20,927 bases of DNA from Betaproteobacteria bacterium. Lineage in GTDB: Bacteria > Pseudomonadota > Gammaproteobacteria > Burkholderiales > Rhodocyclaceae. Position 1 is the stretch's first letter; the number at the start of each line of letters is the position of its first letter. Below are positions 1-6,881 of the stretch, piece by piece. The notes beneath the pieces are model-generated. The model was not told where the DNA came from and did not search any database. It saw nothing but the letters and a program-made list of their open reading frames with translations. The stretch lies in contig JAPTVL010000098.1 in the NCBI GenBank assembly GCA_028065725.1, positions 1-20,927 of the forward strand. The letters are read 5' to 3'. Both the position numbers and the translations under genes were made by a program.

Positions 1-156
1 GTTGCCTATCGGGCGATTCCGGGGCTCTATGCCGCGGGCGAGCTGGTTGGCGGCTTATTTTACCAGAACTACCTCGGCGACGCCGGGCTGATGGCCGGTT
101 CGGTCTTCGGCCGCATCGCCGGCGCCAGCGCCGGGCACCACACCCGGACGGGGTGA
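1..156 (+). CDS. FAD-binding dehydrogenase, C-terminal end only (fumarate reductase / tricarballylate dehydrogenase-like)
   Basis: The frame is open from base 1 to a TGA at 154-156 and gives 51 residues, so the gene starts outside the window. The visible part carries the hallmark end of the FAD_binding_2 (fumarate reductase/succinate dehydrogenase flavoprotein) fold: G-L-Y-A-A-G-E near residue 8, then G-G-L-F-Y-Q-N-Y-L-G and a G-x-V-F-G-R-I-A-G helix that closes over the isoalloxazine. The F-Y-Q-N-Y form resembles TcuA-type tricarballylate dehydrogenases and related FAD-dependent oxidoreductases more than true SdhA. That is family recognition from a short tail, so the substrate is not determined. 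The downstream cupin gene begins 58 bases later on the same strand and may be co-transcribed. Confidence 0.8.
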   Translation, partial: VAYRAIPGLYAAGELVGGLFYQNYLGDAGLMAGSVFGRIAGASAGHHTRTG

Positions 157-214
157 GCCGGATGGCCCGTGCGCTCCAGGGATTTTCCAACAACAGCCAA
201 AAGGAGGACGGACA

Positions 215-547
215 GTGAACCAGACTTGTCAGGAACCCGCAGCGGTGGTCGAGAAGATCCGGATCGTGCTGCAGACCCCGGAGATTCGAGTGGTGGAGTA
301 CGTACTGCAGCCCGGAGATCGCCATCCCTGGCACCATCATTCCGAGGTTACCGACCGGTTCTATTGCCTCGAAGGCCAGATCGAGGTCGAACTCCGTGAT
401 CCGCCGCGAACCGAGCAGCTGCGTCCGGGGCAGACCCTGACGATACCACCGCAGGTCGTGCACCGGGCCGGGAACGCCGCCGATGGCATCGGTCGCTATC
501 TGCTGGTGCAGGGCGTCGGCCGTTACGATTTCGTCAAGGCGGCCTGA
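215..547 (+). CDS. Small cupin-domain protein
   Basis: This 110-residue single-domain cupin is a beta-barrel protein likely to bind a divalent metal or a small carboxylate or sugar ligand; its reaction cannot be inferred. Cupin motif 1 spans about residues 34-54 (G34, H37, the H40-H41-H42 run, G54), with D47 where the consensus glutamate usually sits. Motif 2 spans 72-87 (G72, P78, H83, N87). Translation starts at GTG 215, chosen because a strong AAGGAGG lies at 201-207, eight bases upstream. The gene follows the flavoprotein remnant on + and may form an operon with it. Its last 25 bases overlap the 3' end of the convergent xdhC-like gene. Confidence 0.85.
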   Translation: MNQTCQEPAAVVEKIRIVLQTPEIRVVEYVLQPGDRHPWHHHSEVTDRFYCLEGQIEVELRDPPRTEQLRPGQTLTIPPQVVHRAGNAADGIGRYLLVQGVGRYDFVKAA

Positions 548-1374
548 CGCGCCGGCGCGGGCAGTCCGGCAGAGCGCCGGCCCGGTTCGGCATGCAGCCG
601 ATCCCGAGCCGGCGCTCCGCTACCGCCGCGGCGTAACATCACGATCTCGCTCAGGACCGACAAGGCAATCTCCTCTGGGGTGCGCGGGCCCAGATCGAGC
701 CCCGCTGGGGCATGCACCCGGACCATATCATCGTCGCTAAATCCTTCCGAGTGCAGATAATCGAGCACCAGCCGCGACCGTTTACGGCTAGCAATCAACG
801 CCACGTAGCGCACGGGCGAGCGCAGGGCACGCTGCATGGACTGGTGATCGCCCTTGTGCTGCGTGGCGATCACCACATAGTCATCGGCAGCCGGCTGCAG
901 ATCGCCATAATCCATGTCTTCCGTCAGGAGCCTGGAAGCGGCGGGGTAATGTGCACGATCGACCATCGGGTCGTCCACGATGATCTCGAACTCCATCATC
1001 GCGCCAATCGCGCACAGGCACTCGGCGACCCGCCCGTGGCCGAGAATCCAGAGCGTCGGCCGCGGCAAGACTGGCTCGACATAGACCCGCATGCTGCCAC
1101 CACACGGCATCCCGGTCCCCAGCACTTCATCGTTCATCTCGAGCGCGATCACCTGCCCCTCGCCGTTGCGAAGACAGTCGAGCGCGGTCGAGCACACCGT
1201 CGATTCAGCGCAGCCGCCGCCCACCCACCCGGCGAGCACCCGGCCGTCCCTATCGATCAGCGCTTTGGCGCCGGTCTTCGCCGAAACCGAGCCTTCGATT
1301 TCGATCACCGTCGCCAGCGCGAAGGGGGCGTTCCGCGCACGCAGATCGACCATCCGATCGAGAATCTCGTTCAT
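523..1374 (-). CDS. XdhC/CoxI family molybdoenzyme maturation protein
   Basis: This 283-residue protein resembles XdhC/CoxI factors, which bind and sulfurate the molybdenum cofactor and hand it to xanthine dehydrogenase or CO-dehydrogenase-type enzymes in the cytoplasm. The N-terminal XdhC_CoxI domain shows G-W-V-G-G-G-C-A-E-S at about 49-58 and G-M-P-C-G-G-S-M at 88-95. A C-terminal Rossmann-type domain begins with I-L-G-H-G-R-V at 110-116. The last 35 or so residues are Ala/Arg/Pro-rich and look like a run-on tail, which overlaps the cupin gene by 25 bases. The ATG at 1374 is preceded by a weak purine-rich GGGAAAGAG. It lies 44 bases downstream of the TPP-enzyme gene and is probably the last gene of that operon. 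No molybdopterin dehydrogenase is in the window, so its client is unknown. Confidence 0.88.
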   Translation of the reverse strand: MNEILDRMVDLRARNAPFALATVIEIEGSVSAKTGAKALIDRDGRVLAGWVGGGCAESTVCSTALDCLRNGEGQVIALEMNDEVLGTGMPCGGSMRVYVEPVLPRPTLWILGHGRVAECLCAIGAMMEFEIIVDDPMVDRAHYPAASRLLTEDMDYGDLQPAADDYVVIATQHKGDHQSMQRALRSPVRYVALIASRKRSRLVLDYLHSEGFSDDDMVRVHAPAGLDLGPRTPEEIALSVLSEIVMLRRGGSGAPARDRLHAEPGRRSAGLPAPARQAALTKS

Positions 1375-1418
1375 GTCTCTTTCCCGTCTCTATGTCATCG
1401 CGATACGCGGTCCACGGC

Positions 1419-3065
1419 TTATGTCCGGTAGCGGGCATAGGCATCGGTCTCCGCGCGAGCCCTGGAGTCCGTCACGACGTTCAGCACCGCCGTCCGGCCC
1501 TCGTCGATCGCATGTCGGGCGCGTTCCAGTGCCGGACGGATGTCTTCGGGACGCTCTACGAGTTCACCATAGCATCCGAGGGCCTCGGCGAGGCGATCGT
1601 AGCGCGTCTGCCCGAGGTCGCGACCGGCGCGGTGCGCGTCTCCTTCAGCGGTCCAGCCGCCGTTCAGGCTGATGACGACCAGGACCGGAAGGCGATGTCG
1701 GATTGAGGTATCGAGCTCCATCGCGTTCAGACCGAACGATCCGTCGCCGTGCAGCACGATCACCTCCATGTCCGGCTTCGCAGCCTTGGCCCCGATCGCG
1801 AACGGCAGGCCGACGCCCATGGTGCCGAACGGCCCTGAATTCAGTCGATGCCCTGTAACGAAGCTTGGAAGTGACTGGCGCGCATAATGCAGGATCTCCT
1901 GGCCGTCCGCGATCAGAATCGCGTCGCGGCGCATGAACGCCCCGATCTCGCGGCACAGCCGCAGAGGATGGATCGGGACCTGGTCCGACCCCAGCCACGC
2001 CGCCTGTGCTTCGCGATGCTCGGCCTCAACGGCGGCGAGCCGGTCGCGCCAGGCCGCATAGCGATCCGGATTGATTTGACGGGGCGTCGCCTCCAGGAGT
2101 TGATCGAGAACGGCCTTGGCATCGCCGACGATGCCGAGGGTAGCCCGCCCGTCGCACGCGACCTCCTGCGGGTCGATGTCGATCCGGATGAACGTTGCCG
2201 CGGCGGCGAAGCGCGGCGGCCGACCGAAGCCGACAACGTAGTTCAACCGAGTGCCGACCACGAGCACGAGGTCCGCCTCATGGAACGCAAACGAGCGTGC
2301 GCCGGGAAACATCGCCGGCCCATCTTCCGGCACCACGCCGCGTGCCTGCGGGGTCGTGTAGCAGGGCACTCCGGTCGCGGCGACGAACCGGCGGAGCTCC
2401 GGCGCGGCGCGCGACCACAGAACGCCACTGCCCGCCAGAACGATCGGGCGAGACGCGCGCCGCAGCAACTCCATCAGGCCGGCCACGGCTTCCGCCGGCG
2501 CGGCCGGTCTGACCACGGCCTCGACGGCCGGTCGAGAGGGACGAGTGACCGCCGCGTCCTCCACGGTCTCGTAGAGCACGTCGCCGGGCAGATCGAGATA
2601 GATCGGGCCGGGTTTGCCCGACAGCGCCTCGGCGAAGGCGCGATGGACATACTCGGGAATCCGCCGCGCCTCATGAACCCGCGCGGCCCATTTGGTCACC
2701 GGGCGCATGATGGCCAACTGGTCGATATCCTGGAACGCGCCAGTGTCCCACTCGCCGATCGGACTGGCACCGCCCAGGGCGACCACCGGAGCCCCGTCGA
2801 TCAGGGCGTTGGCTAGACCGGAGGCCAGATTCACGATGCCGGGACCCGCCGCGGCCAGACAAACGCCAGGGCGGGCCAGCACGCGCGCGGATGCGTGGGT
2901 CATCATCGCCGCCGCCTGCTCGTGGCGGACATCGATCATCCGGATCCCGGCCGCCGTACAGGCCGTGCTCGCCGCAAGAATCGGCGCACCCATCAAGAAG
3001 AACAGCCTCTCGGTGCCCTGCCACACGAGGGCTTCCGCAAGGAGGGCATTGCCGCTGATCTTCAT
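1419..3065 (-). CDS. Thiamine-diphosphate-dependent enzyme of the acetolactate synthase / 2-hydroxyacyl-CoA lyase type
   Basis: This 548-residue protein has the full three-domain architecture of the family. The N-terminal Pyr domain carries the catalytic glutamate in R-H-E-Q-A-A (E49). A central domain covers about 195-330. The C-terminal PP domain carries the TPP/Mg2+ motif G-D-G-S (440-443) ending in N-G-G-W (468-471). Enzymes of this fold cleave or form C-C bonds next to a carbonyl (acetolactate synthase, glyoxylate carboligase, oxalyl-CoA decarboxylase, benzaldehyde lyase); the exact substrate cannot be told. No acetolactate synthase small subunit lies nearby, which argues against branched-chain amino acid synthesis. 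Its ATG overlaps the stop of the hydratase-like gene as ATGA (3062-3065), implying translational coupling. The context suggests catabolism of a keto- or hydroxy-acid. Confidence 0.88.
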   Translation of the reverse strand: MKISGNALLAEALVWQGTERLFFLMGAPILAASTACTAAGIRMIDVRHEQAAAMMTHASARVLARPGVCLAAAGPGIVNLASGLANALIDGAPVVALGGASPIGEWDTGAFQDIDQLAIMRPVTKWAARVHEARRIPEYVHRAFAEALSGKPGPIYLDLPGDVLYETVEDAAVTRPSRPAVEAVVRPAAPAEAVAGLMELLRRASRPIVLAGSGVLWSRAAPELRRFVAATGVPCYTTPQARGVVPEDGPAMFPGARSFAFHEADLVLVVGTRLNYVVGFGRPPRFAAAATFIRIDIDPQEVACDGRATLGIVGDAKAVLDQLLEATPRQINPDRYAAWRDRLAAVEAEHREAQAAWLGSDQVPIHPLRLCREIGAFMRRDAILIADGQEILHYARQSLPSFVTGHRLNSGPFGTMGVGLPFAIGAKAAKPDMEVIVLHGDGSFGLNAMELDTSIRHRLPVLVVISLNGGWTAEGDAHRAGRDLGQTRYDRLAEALGCYGELVERPEDIRPALERARHAIDEGRTAVLNVVTDSRARAETDAYARYRT

Positions 3066-3895
3066 GTCTGGAGATGTCCCGCTCCCACCGCGGAGCTACC
3101 ACTGCGTACGGCATCTGCGACCCGTATCTCCGCCGTCCCGAGCCCATCCGCCGCAAGCTGCACTGACATGCCAGGTGCGATCCGGAGCTCAGCGGTTTGC
3201 AGGGCGATCACGATCAGTTGTCCGACCTGCAGGCCGCCACCCCAGCGAGCGCCATCGTTCGCGAGCCATTGCAGCATCTCGCCCACACTCGTGATGCCGG
3301 CGGAGCGCCGGACGACGGTGCGCTTGCGACCTGCGATTGTGGTTATCACAAGACCAATCGCGGTCGTATTGCGCCAACCCCGGACACTTCGGCCATGAAC
3401 GAGGGCAGCGTGTCCGCAACTCTCGGCAATCGCCGTCAACTGGTCGGCGTCGTCCGTCTTCTCCAGGTGCGGTCCTAGGATCTCGGCGCCGAGAGACGCG
3501 CTCTCGATCGCGTCGATCGCTTGCTGGCGCGTGAACGGCGAATCGTAATCGGCCAGCCCGTGTCCCACGCGAAGGCACAGCACGGGTTGGGCACGCACCA
3601 TGCGGGGTCCTCCCGCCGCCAGGCGGATCGCGCCGGGATGGACCGTGGCAAGCGGTACCGGAGCGCAAAGCAGCGGCGAGGCCGGCTCCGCGACACAGAT
3701 CCGCCAGCCGCCGATGGCGCCGAGTTCACGGTTGACCGCTTCCTGGATTGCATAAGCATGGGCAAGATTTCCGGGGCGCAGTGTCTCCGGGAGAGCGGAA
3801 AGCGAGCGCCCCGCGCTGCGCCAGGCGGTAAGAATCCGCTCGGCTGCCAATCCGGCCATCCGACTTGTTGCCATGGCCATCGCTACCTTCTCCAT
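3062..3895 (-). CDS. 2-keto-4-pentenoate hydratase-like (MhpD / FAH superfamily) protein, divergent
   Basis: The protein is 277 residues, close to the usual ~260 of MhpD-type hydratases. Family landmarks are an A-Y-A-I-Q helix (47-51), the G-G-W-R-I strand (62-66, usually G-x-K-I-G) and the G-G-G-L-Q-V-G-Q segment near the C terminus. Typical members hydrate 2-hydroxypentadienoate in meta-cleavage pathways using a metal held by an E-x-E pair and a third glutamate. By my alignment by eye the pair is replaced here by R101 and Q103, while a candidate third ligand (E138) remains. It may therefore be altered in activity or non-catalytic. The ATG at 3895 has GAGGA directly abutting it; an in-frame ATG at 3880 has a better placed AGAAGG and may be the real start. 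The 3' end overlaps the TPP gene as ATGA. Confidence 0.75.
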   Translation of the reverse strand: MEKVAMAMATSRMAGLAAERILTAWRSAGRSLSALPETLRPGNLAHAYAIQEAVNRELGAIGGWRICVAEPASPLLCAPVPLATVHPGAIRLAAGGPRMVRAQPVLCLRVGHGLADYDSPFTRQQAIDAIESASLGAEILGPHLEKTDDADQLTAIAESCGHAALVHGRSVRGWRNTTAIGLVITTIAGRKRTVVRRSAGITSVGEMLQWLANDGARWGGGLQVGQLIVIALQTAELRIAPGMSVQLAADGLGTAEIRVADAVRSGSSAVGAGHLQT

Positions 3896-3927
3896 TCCTC
3901 ACAACCTGGCAGCGGCGCCATCCGTGT

Positions 3928-3943
3928 GGCCGCGAAAGCGGTC
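3928..3943. repeat. Short stem-loop with a GAAA loop between sdhB-like and hydratase-like genes
   Basis: The 157-base gap between the sdhB-like gene and the hydratase-like gene holds a 6-bp stem (GGCCGC / GCGGTC, one G·T pair) around a GAAA loop on + (TTTC on the transcribed strand). No T-run follows it, so it is not a classic terminator. It could attenuate or stabilise mRNA between the two genes. Its significance in G+C-rich DNA is uncertain. Confidence 0.3.
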
Positions 3944-4052
3944 GCAGGCACGCAGGCCGACAGAGGGCCTCGGAACCAGGAGGTAACCCCAGCTTTAGAC
4001 TGCGCTCCGCCAATCCAGTCCTTGCGCCAGCGCAAGTTGCACCCGGGCCCGG

Positions 4053-4838
4053 TCAGAAAAGCGCGCGACGCGCGATGGTCTGCTTGATCAGGGCGATCGC
4101 CTTGGCCGGATTCAACCCCTTCGGGCATGTCTCGGTGCAGTTCATGATCGTGTGACAGCGATACAGGCGAAATGCATCATGCAGGAAATCCAGCCGCTCC
4201 CCTGTGGCTTCGTCGCGACTGTCGACGATCCACCGATAGGCCTGCAGCAGCACGGCGGGGCCGAGATAGCGATCGCCGTTCCACCACCAACTCGGGCAGC
4301 CGCCGGTGCAGCAGAAGCAGAGAATGCACTCCCAGTAGCCGTCGATGCGCGCCCGCTCCGCGATGGACTGCGGCCGCTCGCCGTCTGGCGGCGCCGGGGT
4401 GTCGCTTTGTAGCCAGGGCTTGATGGCGCGGTGCTGGGCGTAGAGATGGGTGAGATCCACTACCAGGTCCTTGATCACCGACTGGTGGTTCAGCGGATAG
4501 ACTCGGACATCGCCATCAATTTCTCGGATCGGCATCAGGCAGGCCAGCCAGTTCCGCCCATTGATGCTCATCGCGCAAGAGCCGCAGATCCCCTCCCGAC
4601 ATGAGCGACGGAACGTCAGGGTGGGGTCGATCTCGTTCTTTATCTTGATCAGGGCGTCGAGCACCATCGGCCCACACTGGTCGAGGTCGATCGGATAGAC
4701 GTCTTCGACCGGATTGGTGCCCTCATCCGGGTTCCAGCGATAGATGCGGAATTTCTTGCAATACGATTCTGCGCGGGACGCAGGCCAGACCTTCCCGCTG
4801 CGCACCCTTGAGTTGGCGGGAAGTGTGAATGCGACCAT
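4053..4838 (-). CDS. sdhB: Succinate dehydrogenase / fumarate reductase iron-sulfur subunit (orphan SdhB)
   Basis: At 261 residues this is a full-length SdhB, the subunit that passes electrons from the flavoprotein to the quinone site at the cytoplasmic membrane. The 2Fe-2S ligands are C80, C85, C88 and C100. The C-terminal clusters are C171-I-L-C174-x-C-C177-x3-C181-P and C228-x5-C234-x3-C238-P. The ATG at 4838 is preferred over an in-frame start 33 bases upstream because AGGAG sits about nine bases before it and alphaproteobacterial SdhB begins with a similar M-V-x-F-T-L-P. No sdhA, sdhC or sdhD adjoins it, unlike normal sdhCDAB loci. It heads the minus-strand block leading to the hydratase-like and TPP-enzyme genes. 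It may be a relocated housekeeping subunit or a second copy serving another flavoprotein. Confidence 0.93.
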   Translation of the reverse strand: MVAFTLPANSRVRSGKVWPASRAESYCKKFRIYRWNPDEGTNPVEDVYPIDLDQCGPMVLDALIKIKNEIDPTLTFRRSCREGICGSCAMSINGRNWLACLMPIREIDGDVRVYPLNHQSVIKDLVVDLTHLYAQHRAIKPWLQSDTPAPPDGERPQSIAERARIDGYWECILCFCCTGGCPSWWWNGDRYLGPAVLLQAYRWIVDSRDEATGERLDFLHDAFRLYRCHTIMNCTETCPKGLNPAKAIALIKQTIARRALF

Positions 4839-5002
4839 GGCTGCCACTCCTGCTGCGCCTGGGCCGACCAAGGCAGTTCGCCGTCAGCGTCAGGTCCCTC
4901 TTTCGCCAAGAGATTTCCGCCATCCTACGTCCGACGGCGCGTCCGGGGCAAACCATGGATCGTCAGCGTGTCTGGGCCGCGGGCCAGGACTCCGTACCCA
5001 TG

Positions 5003-5023
5003 CCTGCCGATCTCATCGGCAGG
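5003..5023. promoter_or_regulatory. Perfect 21-base dyad, candidate operator
   Basis: CCTGCCGAT (5003-5011) and ATCGGCAGG (5015-5023) are exact reverse complements separated by three bases. The dyad lies in the gap between the divergent sdhB-like gene (start 4838) and the small-protein gene at 5104. No T-run follows, so an operator for a dimeric regulator fits better than a terminator, although a 9-bp RNA hairpin with a very tight loop is also possible. The assignment is inferred from symmetry and position only. Confidence 0.5.
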
Positions 5024-5052
5024 ACCACTGGTGCCCCGGAGTTTCATCCCTA

Positions 5053-5085
5053 ACTGTTCACAGTCCTGGTGCCATATGACATGGC
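5053..5085. promoter_or_regulatory. Two further short dyads just upstream of the 5104 gene
   Basis: ACTGT-tc-ACAGT (5053-5064) and GCCAT-atgac-ATGGC (5071-5085) follow each other 20-50 bases before the start of the small-protein gene. With the 21-base dyad at 5003 they make three inverted repeats within 85 bases. Five-base half-sites occur by chance, so each alone is weak. The clustering in a promoter-sized gap is the reason to list them. Confidence 0.3.
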
Positions 5086-5103
5086 CGGGAGAGGACAGCA
5101 CAG

Positions 5104-5436
5104 ATGCCGCACGAATACGACGACCCAATCACGCGATTGGCTATCGACGCCGCGGTGGAGTTGGCGATCCGGCTGTACCACGAGCGCGGCACTGCGCCGT
5201 TCGAAGACCTGGTAAAAGAAGCAGTCGATGCGGCTTTCTGCCTCTGTGTGACCGGAGCGGCGGACGCCAGTACGGGTCGTACCTCCCCCGTGCATGAAGG
5301 TCTCATCGTCGAGGTCGCAGACCTTACACGTCTGGCGCTCGCGGCGCGGCCACCGTTACCGTCGCGCGACCCCGTGGATGTCGCGTCTGAGGATTCCTTT
5401 CCCGCCAGTGACCCGCCGGCGTGGATATGGCGATAG
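5104..5436 (+). CDS. Small protein of unknown function with AVDxxFCxCV motif and SFPASDPP tail
   Basis: I do not recognise a named family for this 110-residue protein. It has an N-terminal predicted helical part, then A-V-D-A-A-F-C-L-C-V at about 41-50, then a C-terminal D-S-F-P-A-S-D-P-P-A-W tail, a motif I know as a recurrent ending of short proteins in alphaproteobacteria. The N-terminal two thirds aligns with the protein encoded at 11468-11758: shared I-D-x-A-V, A-P-x-E-x-L, A-V-D-x2-F-C-x-C-V and a following A-x-D-A. The two cysteines, spaced C-x-C, suggest metal or redox chemistry, but that is conjecture. No signal peptide or membrane segment is evident. The ATG at 5104 is preceded by GGAGAGGA at a proper distance. 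Three dyads lie just upstream. Confidence 0.75.
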   Translation: MPHEYDDPITRLAIDAAVELAIRLYHERGTAPFEDLVKEAVDAAFCLCVTGAADASTGRTSPVHEGLIVEVADLTRLALAARPPLPSRDPVDVASEDSFPASDPPAWIWR

Positions 5437-5448
5437 TGCAGCATGACC

Positions 5449-5507
5449 CGGACCGACGGTCGCCGGTCCGAGCGATCGGCTCCGCGGACCGGTTTGGTTC
5501 CGGCCGC
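5449..5507. repeat. Two adjacent GC-rich stem-loops downstream of the 5104 gene
   Basis: CGGACC (5449-5454) pairs with GGTCCG (5465-5470). A stronger hairpin at 5484-5507 has eight base pairs (GCGG-CCGG with one bulged A) around a TTTGGTT loop. They begin 13 bases after the stop of the small-protein gene and precede the BON-domain gene. Without a T-tract they may act as a factor-dependent end or processing site. The rest of the gap 5437-5632 shows no coding potential I can support. Confidence 0.35.
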
Positions 5508-5632
5508 GCAGTGCGGCGATGTCGCCGCAGGTCGTGCGCGACCGGCAGGCCGCGGTGTACCTTGGTCCCTCGCAAGGAGCCGCGGGAAATGGATGGCTAG
5601 ACTCCAACGCTTTCATCGAAAGGACCATGGTC

Positions 5633-6031
5633 ATGGACAGGACCGACTACACTGAAAACGGCGAGCGCCGGAGCATGACCGCTGAACCCACGAGCGCAAC
5701 GGAACGTAGCAACCGACGTGATGACCTTCCTCCCACCCGGGTCCCGGTGTTCCGGGGTTCCGCATTTGCCGGCTTCATCGACCGGTCCGGTGGACTGGGC
5801 GACACGGTCACTGGGGCTGCGAGCGACGGCGCCACCAGCCGGAGGCGGGAGATGGTGGAGGTGGAAACTCAGACGCACAATGGAATCGCCGGGCTCCGAG
5901 CGGCAAACGGTATCGTGCGGCTGGCCGGCGAGATCGACGATCCGCACGAACTCCTTGCCTTGCGCAGAATCGCGGCTTCGCTGCCAGGAACGATGCTGGT
6001 GATCGATAATGTCTGGGTCGCCTGCGAGTAG
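5633..6031 (+). CDS. BON-like domain protein
   Basis: The 132-residue protein ends in a segment resembling a BON (OsmY/nodulation) domain: hydrophobic strand, N-G-I-V-R-L-A-G-E-I, a helix beginning D-D-P-H-E, then P-G-T-M-L-V-I-D-N-V-W-V. BON domains are thought to bind phospholipid or surface ligands. The first 80 or so residues are polar, low in recognisable features and without a clear signal peptide. The ATG at 5633 is preferred because GAAAGGA (5618-5624) is eight bases upstream; ATG 5627 is too close to it, and the frame extends open further upstream to 5519 without ribosome-binding support. It follows the small-protein gene on the same strand and converges on tenA. Confidence 0.6.
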   Translation: MDRTDYTENGERRSMTAEPTSATERSNRRDDLPPTRVPVFRGSAFAGFIDRSGGLGDTVTGAASDGATSRRREMVEVETQTHNGIAGLRAANGIVRLAGEIDDPHELLALRRIAASLPGTMLVIDNVWVACE

Positions 6032-6162
6032 CCGCCGCATGACCGCGGGGCGACGACAACGGGCGCCGGGGAGATGAGAGCCGACCTAACCTCGGAAGGT
6101 CCGGATGCCTGGCGCCGTTCCGCCAGCGGGAAGTTCGCGGGAGGCGGGGCGATGACCGTAGT

Positions 6163-6181
6163 TCATGCGGTGAACGCATGA
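6163..6181. terminator. Candidate shared stem-loop between converging BON and tenA genes
   Basis: TCATGCG (6163-6169) and CGCATGA (6175-6181) are exact reverse complements around a five-base loop. The hairpin sits in the 184-base gap between the ends of two converging genes, where a bidirectional terminator is expected. There is no T-run on either side, so intrinsic termination is not demonstrated. Confidence 0.4.
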
Positions 6182-6215
6182 CAGGTATAGGGTGACGTTG
6201 CGCGTTGCTCCGGGG

Positions 6216-6881
6216 TTACACAACGGCCGGCCACCCTCGTTGTCGATAGGCGCCGTCCCAGAACAGCCACTCGTATTGAGCTGACCGGACGAAAGCGGAC
6301 ATCATGTTCCCCTGCAGCTGAGAGGTTACTGCTGCCTGGTCGGCGACCGCGATGACAGCCTTCACCGCCTCGCCAAACTCCGCGTCGGCGTAGGTGTTGA
6401 TCCAGGCACGATACGGGTTGGCTGGATGGGCCTGCCGGGCGATCGCACATCCCACATCCCAATAGATCCAGAAGCACGGCAACAATGCCGCGACCAGGAC
6501 CTCCCACGGCTTGTGGTAGGCGGTGGCGACAAGGAAGCTCGTGTAACCAAGGCAATCGGGAGACGGCTCGGCGTCTGCCATGCGTGCCGGATCAATACCG
6601 AATTCCTTGAAGTACTGCTCGTGTAGCGCCCGCTCGACCGTCACGACCCCAAGCGTCGACTGAGCAAAGACCTGCAACGACCTTCGATCCGCTGCTCGGG
6701 CGGCAGCCATCGCCAGTACGCGGGCATATTCTTCTAAATACAACGCATCCTGCACGATATAGGCCTGAAAGCGCTCCCGGCTGAGCGAGCCGAGAGCAAG
6801 TTCGGTGTTGAACGGAAGCCCATGAATCGCCTCGCGCAATCGTGCGGTACGGTGCCACGCGGCTTCGGAAAACAGCGTCAT
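6216..6881 (-). CDS. tenA: Aminopyrimidine aminohydrolase / thiaminase II
   Basis: This 221-residue protein is a complete TenA, a cytoplasmic enzyme that hydrolyses 4-amino-5-aminomethyl-2-methylpyrimidine (from degraded thiamine) to HMP, feeding thiamine resynthesis. The conserved active-site set is visible: D45 in Y-I-V-Q-D, the catalytic cysteine C136 in L-L-P-C-F-W-I-Y, and E204 in Y-E-W-L-F-W. The start ATG (6879-6881) overlaps the thiD stop as ATGA, so it is translationally coupled and is the last gene of the DUF3311-symporter-thiD-tenA operon. A much longer frame reading through thiD antisense bases is an artefact. Confidence 0.95.
   Translation of the reverse strand: MTLFSEAAWHRTARLREAIHGLPFNTELALGSLSRERFQAYIVQDALYLEEYARVLAMAAARAADRRSLQVFAQSTLGVVTVERALHEQYFKEFGIDPARMADAEPSPDCLGYTSFLVATAYHKPWEVLVAALLPCFWIYWDVGCAIARQAHPANPYRAWINTYADAEFGEAVKAVIAVADQAAVTSQLQGNMMSAFVRSAQYEWLFWDGAYRQRGWPAVV

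Noticed and set aside
712..1431. A 239-codon + frame opposite xdhC, and similar long frames opposite other genes
   Set aside because: Long antisense frames are expected in G+C-rich DNA; these are His/Arg-rich, lack ribosome-binding sites and mirror well-recognised genes.
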